Assembly (NCBI GenBank): GCA_964609515.1
Contig: CAZSTZ010000175.1
Span: forward strand, 1 to 14,998
Length of the DNA stretch: 14,998 bases
Direction: 5' to 3'
Origin: CALKCV01 sp964609515
GTDB lineage: Bacteria > Cyanobacteriota > Cyanobacteriia > Cyanobacteriales > Microcoleaceae
Positions 1 to 7,214 of the stretch are shown in pieces (position 1 is the first letter of the stretch; each line of letters begins with the position of its first letter). The notes below the pieces were generated by a model that searched no databases, was not told where the DNA came from, and worked only from the letters and a program-made list of their open reading frames with translations. Made by a program: the position numbers and the translations under genes.

Positions 1-179
1 GGGTGTCCGGTGTGGGGAGTGTGGGGGGAAAGATTCGTACAGCGGCATCCTCCTTCTTGTCTGTAAAGAGCGATCGCCTTTTTTGAGATGCTGAAGAAAC
101 CGGGTTTTTGCGAAAAACCCGGTTTCTGGCGTGAGATGGAGATTGCTAAATCGCTCTTTGGGATTACTACGAACGGGGA
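1..179. other. Non-coding window edge, downstream of the kinase gene
   Basis: No convincing reading frame is present. The first 40 bases are G-rich. The stretch contains one HIP1 octamer (69-76) and the palindrome listed separately at 95-127. It is the 3' flank of the large kinase gene, which is read on the minus strand and ends at 180. Confidence 0.6.
95..127. repeat. Perfect palindrome, AGAAACCGGGTTTTT arms
   Basis: Arms 95-109 and 113-127 are perfectly complementary over 15 bp around a 3-nt loop (GCG). The hairpin lies about 53 nt after the stop of the kinase gene on the minus strand, so it could end or stabilise that transcript. No clean U-run follows it, so a classical intrinsic terminator is not shown. 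The core AAACCGGGTTT reappears near 7069-7100, which suggests a dispersed repeat family. Confidence 0.75.
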
Positions 180-3100
180 TTATTTCGGTTGAACCGGAAT
201 CTCGATAACAAACTCGGCACCTTCACCGGGGGCGGAATTGCAAGTGAGACTGCCGCCGTGTTTTTCTACCACCACCGAATAGCTGATGCTCAATCCCAAA
301 CCGGTACCGGAACCTACCGGTTTTGTGGTATAGAAAGGATCGAAGATCTTAGATTTCACCTCCTCCGTCATGCCATTGCCATTATCGGCGAAGGAGATTT
401 TCACCGTATTCGAGTCGGTGGTTTCGGTACGAATAGTCAAAGTCGGCGCTTCGTTGACTTTGCGTTCCTTATCTCGGTTATTCTGCAAGGCATCTATGGC
501 ATTAACGATAATATTCATAAACACCTGATTGAGTTGAGAAGCATAACAGGTGACTTGGGGCAATTTGCCGTATTCTTTGACTATTTCTATACCCCGAGTT
601 TCCGACTTTTCCTTAATCCGCGCGTGCAAGATTAATAAACTGCTGTCTATGCCCTCGTGGATATCTACCGGTTTCATATCCGACTCGTCCAAACGAGAGA
701 AGTTGCGCAAAGACAAGACAATATCGCGAATCCTTTCCGCCCCTACTTTCATCGAATTGAGCAACTTTTGTAAATCCTCTACCAGGAAGTCTAACTCGAT
801 CGCCTCTAACTCTTCCTCGATTTCCTCCACCGGTTCGGGATAATGTTCCTGGTACATTTCGATTAGGTTCAACAAATCGGAGACGTATTCGGTGGCGGGG
901 GAAAGATTGCCGTAAATGAAACCGACGGGATTATTAATTTCGTGGGCGACTCCCGCTACCAACTGCCCCAAACTCGACATTTTCTCGCTTTGAATCAGTT
1001 GCGCTTGAGTCCGCTGCAACTCACGCAAAGTTTGTTCCAGGCGAGTATTTTTCTCGTTTAGTTCTTGAGTCCTTTCTCGAACCTTTTGTTCCACCGAAGT
1101 ATAGAGCAGAGAATTTTCTAGGGAAACCGCCGCTTGGGAGGATAACACTCGCAATATTTCCAGGCGATCGCTCGTAAACGCCCCGGCAGTTAAATTATTT
1201 TCTAAATAGAGTACCGCCACGAGTTTCCCTGCATTGAGAATGGGAACGCACAAAAGAGATTTTAACTTGTGGGATGCGATGTAGGGATCCTTAGTAAATT
1301 GTCCTTCGCTGACAGCATCGCTTAAGACCACATCAGATTGCGATCGCTCTACATAATTGATTGCTGTCTGGGGCAAATCTTCGCTTTCTGAAACCAACTT
1401 AGATTGTTCCAAAACTACTTCGGTGCCATGGGTGGAAGCTTTGGCAGCGATGGTCAAACCTTCATTTTTTGGTAATAGTAAAAAGCCCTTTTCTGCCCCT
1501 GCATTTTCGATGACAATTGTCATCAATTTAGATAGCAACTTATCCAGCACGATTTCGCTAGAGATTGCTTGAGAAGCCTTGATGGCGGATGTTAAATCTA
1601 ACATTTCAGCGCTACTTTCCTTTGATGTATGAATTACAGTTGCTTGAGTATCGATCGAACGACTCTTAGCTTTTAATAACTCGCGCACTTGGGGATAGAT
1701 ATTTTCCAACTCCTCGACTTTGCGAGTAGCGCCCCAGCGTTGATAGCCGTAGTAGGCATCGCGCAAGTGAAATTCGGCATACTTGCGTTTGCCTTTATTT
1801 AACCAGAATTTAGCTGCTAATTCGTTAGCGATCGCTTCATTCTGGATAAACTCGTTTTCGGCTGCAGAGATAATGGCGCGATCGTACAAATCGATCGCCT
1901 CGGCATCTTCCCCAGATATTCGCGCCATTTCTGCCGCCACTAACAGATATTTATGCTCGAAGTTAGCCGCACAATTATCTGCCCAAATTTTCATTTGTTC
2001 TTGATTTTGTTGCAGCTTTTCCCCATATTCTTGTTGTTGCGTTGCCGATGCTTCTGGATAAATTGCCGCTAATATCAACGAATAGAAAAAGTTAAACTCC
2101 GTAACTGCCAAACACCCCGCTATAGAAGGCAGTTTTTTTTCTGTTTCTAAAGCTAGTTTCAGCGCCTCTTCCAATTCCCAATACAAATACAGATTTTCCA
2201 ATTTTTGAATCATATAAATACATGATGAATAGAGGTTTTGATGTTCTTTACAGCTTTGCAGATGCTCCTCTTCTTTCAGATTTTTAGTCGCAAAAACCAA
2301 TTTACCTGCCGTAGATTTATGTAAATTTCCCAGAGTTAATTGCAACCCCAATAAAGTATCCGTAGAAAGTTGATTTTGAGTTTTTTGAGTAAATTGTAAA
2401 TATCTGGGAATTTCTTCTAGGAGTTGACCGATGTTTTTGCCTTGGAAAAATGTATTTAGTATGGTATTGTGGAGCAGATAGCCGGCATATTCTAAATCTC
2501 CCGATTCTAAAGCGGCTTGATATCCTTCGTTAGTAATAGCGTTGGACTCTTTAATGTGTTTAAACCAAAACATTAAAGCGCTGCCCAAGGCCGTACAGGA
2601 TTTACATTTCATCCGCAAATTTTTAAACTGTTCGCTGAGATTTAATGCCAGCAAACCAAACTCGTAACCTGTTTTATAATCGCCAAAAAAGGCATTCAAA
2701 ACGATGCCGTAATTAGTATAGCATTGAGCTGCTTCTGGAAACCGACCGTATTTGAGGGCAATATTGACACCTTTAAGAACGTTTAACACCCATAATTGCG
2801 GATTCATCAGGTAAGTAGAAGTCAACAAATTAGTTATCAGTTCTAATGCTATTTTATTTTCGGGAACGGTCATTTCTGGAGCGTTGATGAGAGATGCTAT
2901 TTCTCTCCCTCCCAAATTTTCTTTTGCTGCTGCTACTTCCCGACTTATAGCTGTTTCTAAATCTTCTGTAGGTAAATCTATTCCTAATAGCGACAAAGCT
3001 TTTTTTCCTGCCGAAAAAGCTTCTTCGTATTTAGCACGCAAAGTAAATTGCAATATTAATAGTTTGTAAGCTTCTGTTTTTTCTAACGCTGTTTTTGCCC

Positions 3101-5570
3101 GTTCTAAACTCAGAGCTATTAAACTTTCGCTTTCCGAGAAATTGCTGTTTAAATACTCCACTTCCGCCGCTTCTTTATGCAAAGGAAATGCCAAATCGTA
3201 ATGAGTATCCCACCAGCTTTCATTTAACAACGATAACCCCGCTTTTAAATATTCTTTAGCTGCGACATAAGCGGTGGCATCTTTTGCTTTTCGCCCTGCC
3301 TCTAAATTCAATTTAGCTAACTGTAATTGTTCGGCTTCGTCGTCTATCAACGTGATGCCAACGTTGAGATGATCTACCAAATCGAAAACTCTTTCCAGGC
3401 GATATTCTGGGGGAGTATTTGATAGAAACAACCGACCTATTTTTAGGTGAACGGCTTGTTTTTCTGACTCGTCGATTAAAGAATATGCCGCTTGTTGAAC
3501 GCGATCGTGGAGGAATTTATAATTGAGAATCAAGAAGCCGTACATACTGGGATCTATGCCTTCTGCTTCCGACTCGTTGGCGGGTAAAATTAATCCTTCT
3601 CGCACTGCCGGCAATAAGTCGCCAAAAGCTGCAGATGATTCTTTTTCGTAGGTTAGGGATAGGGTGTTTAAATCGAACTGGTTGCCGATACAAGCTACTA
3701 AGCTTAAAACTTTTTGGGTTCCTTCTGGCAATTTGCGCAGTTTTCCTATCATTAATTCGACGACGTTTTCGGTAATATCGAGAGCTTTTATTGCCTCCAT
3801 ATTCCACTGCCAGCGAATTATTTCCGAGTTGAAACTCAGCAGATTTTCTTGATAGAGAGTTTTGAGAAATTCGTTGACAAAAAATGGGTTGCCACCGGTT
3901 TTGCGCGTTACCAATTCTGCTAGGGGGGCCACTGAAGAGCGATCGCTATGCAAAGTTTCGGCGATTAATTTAGTAATGTGTTTTAGCTCTAAAGGTTCTA
4001 AAGTTATTTCGTTAACGATCGCCGTTTCTTCCTGTTCTTCTTGAGAGCGAAGTCCGTCAACCAACATCATCAATGGATGGGTAACGTTAACTTCGTTATC
4101 GCGATACGCCCCAATTAAAAACAAATACTTAGTATCATTGTCCGTCATCATTAATTTAATTAACTTCAGCGTCGCCGAGTCCGCCCACTGCAAATCGTCG
4201 AGAAAGATAACTAAAGGATGTTCTGGTTGGCAAAACAGACGGATGAAATTTTGAAACACTAAATTAAAGCGGTTTTGCGCCTCCGTCGGTCCTAATTCTT
4301 GAACCGTCGGTTGGGGGCCTATAATTAATTCCAATTCGGGAATTACATCGAGCATAATTTGTCCGTTAGAGCCCAAAACATTTAATAATTTTTCCCGCCA
4401 TTCTTTAAGTTTTTCTTCAGTTTCGCTCAACAGCAAGGGCACCAATTCTGAAAACGCTTTTACTACCGCAGAATAAGGAATGCTGCGTTGAAACTGGTCG
4501 AATTTTCCCCAGATAAAATTGCCTTCTTTGCGGATAATAGTTTTCGAGATTTCTTGAACTAAAGCCGATTTACCGATGCCCGAATATCCGCCTATTAACA
4601 TCATTTCTGTAGCACCTTCGTTCACGCGATCGAATACTTCTATTAATGTCTTAATTTCTGTCTGACGACCGTAGAGTTTTTGGGGTATTTGAAACTTATC
4701 GGAAATGTCCTGACGAGCTAGGGGAAATTCTTCTATTTCTTCAGTGTTTTGTAACTGGTGCAAGCATTCTTCTAAATCTGCCATTAAACCCCAGGCGCTT
4801 TGATAGCGTTCTTCGGCAGTTTTGGCTAATAATTTCATCACGATATTAGAAATTATGCGCGGTATTTCGGGATTAATTTTATCTGGAGGTATGGGCTGTT
4901 TGGCAATATGAGAGTGAACAAATTCCATCGCATCTTTTCCCTCAAAAGGCAATTGCTGGGTTAGCAATTCGTAGAAAGTCACTCCCAGAGAATAAAAGTC
5001 GGTTCGGTAATCTAAATAGCGATTCATTCTGCCGGTTTGTTCCGGCGACATATAAGCAAGAGTTCCTTCGAGAATGTTAGCATTTTGCACCGCAGGATTT
5101 TCTTTAGTTAAGAGGGTAGCGATGCTAAAATCGACTATTTTTACTTGACCGGTGGCGGGGTTGAAAATGATGTTGGAGGGGTTAATATCTTTGTGAACGA
5201 TATTAGCGCTGTGAATTTCTCCCAGACTCTCGGAGATTTTGATGGCGAGGTTTAGAAATCCGAGAATGGTAAAATTTTGAGAAGAGATAATTTTTTTTAA
5301 GGATTCGCCGCCGAAATCCTCTAAAATCATTGCTTGAGTATTGCGATATTTTTGTAACTTGTAGGCTTTGACAATGCCATCGAGGTTTAGACTTCTGGTT
5401 ATTTCGTATTCTTTTCTGTATCTTGCTAGTTCTTCTTCGGTAGGATAATCGCCTTTGATAATTTTGACCACTACTGGCAGATTATCTTCTTCTCTTCGAC
5501 CTCGATAAACTACGGAATTTTCGCTTTCGTGGATTTTAGCTAAAATCTGATAGCCTGGGATAGCAATCAT
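180..5570 (-). CDS. Ser/Thr kinase - STAND ATPase - GAF - histidine kinase fusion
   Basis: A 1796-residue cytosolic signalling protein with no membrane segment. An N-terminal Hanks-type kinase (about 1-270) shows ATP lysine K36, the catalytic loop HKDINPSN (D128, N133) and SPEQ of the activation segment; the metal-binding DFG is DFS (147-149). Next is a STAND/AAA-like ATPase with Walker A GYSGIGKS (328-335) and Walker B LDDLQWAD (457-464). A long helical TPR-like stretch runs to about 1300, then a GAF domain (about 1339-1491), a coiled coil and a histidine kinase: H-box His at H1543, N-box N1690, DNGNG near 1729 and GSGTGLG near 1753. This order is that of the cyanobacterial HstK-type dual-specificity kinases. 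The start is backed by GGAG about 10 nt upstream. It is divergent from the Rieske gene, and no response regulator is nearby. Architecture is certain; the signal and substrates are unknown. Confidence 0.96.
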   Translation of the reverse strand: MIAIPGYQILAKIHESENSVVYRGRREEDNLPVVVKIIKGDYPTEEELARYRKEYEITRSLNLDGIVKAYKLQKYRNTQAMILEDFGGESLKKIISSQNFTILGFLNLAIKISESLGEIHSANIVHKDINPSNIIFNPATGQVKIVDFSIATLLTKENPAVQNANILEGTLAYMSPEQTGRMNRYLDYRTDFYSLGVTFYELLTQQLPFEGKDAMEFVHSHIAKQPIPPDKINPEIPRIISNIVMKLLAKTAEERYQSAWGLMADLEECLHQLQNTEEIEEFPLARQDISDKFQIPQKLYGRQTEIKTLIEVFDRVNEGATEMMLIGGYSGIGKSALVQEISKTIIRKEGNFIWGKFDQFQRSIPYSAVVKAFSELVPLLLSETEEKLKEWREKLLNVLGSNGQIMLDVIPELELIIGPQPTVQELGPTEAQNRFNLVFQNFIRLFCQPEHPLVIFLDDLQWADSATLKLIKLMMTDNDTKYLFLIGAYRDNEVNVTHPLMMLVDGLRSQEEQEETAIVNEITLEPLELKHITKLIAETLHSDRSSVAPLAELVTRKTGGNPFFVNEFLKTLYQENLLSFNSEIIRWQWNMEAIKALDITENVVELMIGKLRKLPEGTQKVLSLVACIGNQFDLNTLSLTYEKESSAAFGDLLPAVREGLILPANESEAEGIDPSMYGFLILNYKFLHDRVQQAAYSLIDESEKQAVHLKIGRLFLSNTPPEYRLERVFDLVDHLNVGITLIDDEAEQLQLAKLNLEAGRKAKDATAYVAAKEYLKAGLSLLNESWWDTHYDLAFPLHKEAAEVEYLNSNFSESESLIALSLERAKTALEKTEAYKLLILQFTLRAKYEEAFSAGKKALSLLGIDLPTEDLETAISREVAAAKENLGGREIASLINAPEMTVPENKIALELITNLLTSTYLMNPQLWVLNVLKGVNIALKYGRFPEAAQCYTNYGIVLNAFFGDYKTGYEFGLLALNLSEQFKNLRMKCKSCTALGSALMFWFKHIKESNAITNEGYQAALESGDLEYAGYLLHNTILNTFFQGKNIGQLLEEIPRYLQFTQKTQNQLSTDTLLGLQLTLGNLHKSTAGKLVFATKNLKEEEHLQSCKEHQNLYSSCIYMIQKLENLYLYWELEEALKLALETEKKLPSIAGCLAVTEFNFFYSLILAAIYPEASATQQQEYGEKLQQNQEQMKIWADNCAANFEHKYLLVAAEMARISGEDAEAIDLYDRAIISAAENEFIQNEAIANELAAKFWLNKGKRKYAEFHLRDAYYGYQRWGATRKVEELENIYPQVRELLKAKSRSIDTQATVIHTSKESSAEMLDLTSAIKASQAISSEIVLDKLLSKLMTIVIENAGAEKGFLLLPKNEGLTIAAKASTHGTEVVLEQSKLVSESEDLPQTAINYVERSQSDVVLSDAVSEGQFTKDPYIASHKLKSLLCVPILNAGKLVAVLYLENNLTAGAFTSDRLEILRVLSSQAAVSLENSLLYTSVEQKVRERTQELNEKNTRLEQTLRELQRTQAQLIQSEKMSSLGQLVAGVAHEINNPVGFIYGNLSPATEYVSDLLNLIEMYQEHYPEPVEEIEEELEAIELDFLVEDLQKLLNSMKVGAERIRDIVLSLRNFSRLDESDMKPVDIHEGIDSSLLILHARIKEKSETRGIEIVKEYGKLPQVTCYASQLNQVFMNIIVNAIDALQNNRDKERKVNEAPTLTIRTETTDSNTVKISFADNGNGMTEEVKSKIFDPFYTTKPVGSGTGLGLSISYSVVVEKHGGSLTCNSAPGEGAEFVIEIPVQPK

Positions 5571-5823
5571 AGTTCTTTTCTCCAGTAAGATTATTGTATT
5601 TTTGCCAACATAAATTGGTGCGCCTTTGTTTTTTTATTACCCCAACTTTAGCTCGGACTCTCTTGTAATTTTTTGTAATTTTTTTAAATCGTTTTTTTCA
5701 GTACGAGCATGAGATAATAAAATAACCAAGATAAGATGGGGAGCAAGTCAGTTTTGCCAAAAAATCAACAAAGGAACGATTACCCAATTCCCCATTCCCA
5801 ATTCCCAATTCCCAAAAAAAGCT
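5571..5823. promoter_or_regulatory. Divergent intergenic region, kinase / Rieske gene
   Basis: A 253-bp AT-rich spacer between two divergent genes, so both must be started from here or from nearby. A direct repeat of TGTAATTTTTT occurs around 5663-5685. A weak sigma-70-like pair for the Rieske gene is TTTTCA (5695-5700) and TAAAAT (5718-5723), spaced 17 nt. The last 40 bp are a heptamer array, listed separately. The promoter positions are an inference from consensus only. Confidence 0.3.
5783..5814. repeat. Heptamer tandem array (CCCAATT/CCCCATT, about 4.6 copies)
   Basis: The units read CCCAATT, CCCCATT, CCCAATT, CCCAATT and CCCA without interruption. This is the short tandemly repeated repetitive (STRR) type typical of cyanobacteria. 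It ends only 9 nt before the Rieske start codon, where a Shine-Dalgarno sequence would be expected. Confidence 0.85.
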
Positions 5824-6885
5824 ATGTCTTCTACCACCAAAAACACCCAAAAATGCGACATCCGTCAGTTAGGAATTAACCCTAATTATTGGTATGTCGT
5901 CGCCCGCAGCAGCGAGGTTACGTCCGGTCCTTTAGCCGTTACCCTCTGGCATCAACCCATTGTCCTTTACCGAGATAGCAAGGGCCAGGTTTGCGCCCTC
6001 GAAGATCGCTGTCCCCATCGCTTGGTTAAACTCAGTCACGGCCAGGTTATGGGCGATGCCATTGAGTGTTCTTACCACGGATGGCGCTTCAATTCAAGTG
6101 GCGAATGCGCAAAAGTTCCTTATTTAACAGCTAACCAGAAGTTGCCCCCTTGCAAAATCCGCACTTTTGCGGTTATGGAAGGAGACGGTTTTATTTGGCT
6201 GTGGCCAGGAAGTCATGCCCCGGAGATTGCTCCTGTGGGAGTGCCGGAATGGGACCACCTTAACTATATTGCCACGGTCTCGACCATAAGAGCTAAAGCC
6301 CACTATTCCTATTTAATCGAAAATTTGATGGATCTGCACCACGGGCACTTGCATCGAGACTGGCAACCTTGGGCGGAGGCGGTGTTGGCGGATTTCCAGG
6401 AGGGCGATCGCCGCCTGGATGCTTTCTACCAGGCTCAATGTTATTTTAAAATTGATAAAATTTGGTCGATTTCTCAATTGTTTTTCCCGGCTTTCAGAAA
6501 GTTACATCCCGAACCTTTAAATGTTAGTTACATCTATCCCCACTGGCAGTCTTCTTTGGGGGCAGATTTTAAAATTTATTGTTTGCTTTGTCCGGTTGGC
6601 GAGACGGAAACTAAGGCTTATTTAATTCATTTTACTTCTTTGGAAGCTTTTAAAAGGTTGCATAAGTTGCCGGTTTGGTTTAGAAGGTTTATTAAGAATA
6701 GTTTTTTTAATTCTGCTAGGATGTTATTGGATGGTTTGGTGAGGGAGGATGTTAAGGCGATTGAAGACGAACAACGGGCGTATTTAGAGAGTCCCACTAG
6801 GGGCGGTTACGAGTTAAATCCTGTTGTGGGGAAGGTGCAAAAGTTGATGCTGAAATTGGGGAATGGGGAAGAGGAAATTGGTTGA
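5824..6885 (+). CDS. Rieske [2Fe-2S] non-haem iron oxygenase, catalytic subunit
   Basis: A 353-residue soluble oxygenase of the ring-hydroxylating/PaO/vanillate-demethylase class. The N-terminal Rieske domain has C63-x-H65 and C82-x2-H85, the four ligands of the 2Fe-2S cluster. The mononuclear iron site lies in the segment N167-L-M-D170-L-H-H-G-H-L-H177, which supplies the usual two histidines and one aspartate next to the bridging Asp/Asn. The family uses O2 plus two electrons to hydroxylate or demethylate a ring substrate; the substrate cannot be told from sequence. The C-terminal CxxC and membrane anchor of chloroplast pheophorbide a oxygenase are absent. No ferredoxin or reductase gene is adjacent, so electrons probably come from cellular ferredoxin. 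The ATG at 5824 has no Shine-Dalgarno sequence, only a heptamer array; the N-terminus still looks right for the family. Confidence 0.92.
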   Translation: MSSTTKNTQKCDIRQLGINPNYWYVVARSSEVTSGPLAVTLWHQPIVLYRDSKGQVCALEDRCPHRLVKLSHGQVMGDAIECSYHGWRFNSSGECAKVPYLTANQKLPPCKIRTFAVMEGDGFIWLWPGSHAPEIAPVGVPEWDHLNYIATVSTIRAKAHYSYLIENLMDLHHGHLHRDWQPWAEAVLADFQEGDRRLDAFYQAQCYFKIDKIWSISQLFFPAFRKLHPEPLNVSYIYPHWQSSLGADFKIYCLLCPVGETETKAYLIHFTSLEAFKRLHKLPVWFRRFIKNSFFNSARMLLDGLVREDVKAIEDEQRAYLESPTRGGYELNPVVGKVQKLMLKLGNGEEEIG

Positions 6886-7214
6886 CTATCATTTTATTTT
6901 TTATATATAAAAAAGAGCGTCGCAAGTAAAAATACAAATAGGTATGGTAGGATGTGAACGACTGGTTGTTTTTTAGCAGTTTAAAGTTATATTTTTAGTA
7001 TAAAAAGCACCTCAAAAGAGATAAGGGAGAGAGGGAAGGCGCGGGATTGCTATAGTAAGGATAATTGGGAAACCCGGTTTTGCAGGAATTACCGGGTTTC
7101 TTCTTATTTGGGCCAAATACTCTTGAGAAAGGTGGCCAAAAAAACCTCAACGATCGCTACGAAGGGCCCTCGATTGGGTAAAATCCCTTAACAGTTACTT
7201 AAAACGAAAAAATT
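6886..7214. other. Intergenic region between Rieske gene and PAD-like gene
   Basis: There is no gene here. It holds an AT palindrome (6897-6914, six T, ATATAT, six A) directly after the Rieske stop and a GC hairpin at 7069-7100. A GGGCCC-centred imperfect palindrome lies near 7162-7173. No strong promoter or ribosome-binding site for the downstream gene was identified; the bases before its ATG are A-rich. Confidence 0.5.
7069..7100 (+). terminator. Hairpin with AAACCCGGT/ACCGGGTTT arms, possible terminator
   Basis: GAAACCCGGT (7069-7078) pairs over 10 bp with ACCGGGTTTC (7091-7100), and the T-rich TTCTTATTT follows. It lies 184 nt past the Rieske stop and before the PAD-like gene. The arm sequence is the same core as the palindrome at 95-127, so it may be a repeat element doing terminator duty. 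Function is inferred. Confidence 0.4.

Noticed and set aside
189..4044. Several plus-strand open frames of 60-148 codons opposite the kinase gene
   Set aside because: They lie wholly antisense to a clear multi-domain protein and have no family resemblance or ribosome-binding sites; they are shadows of its codon pattern.
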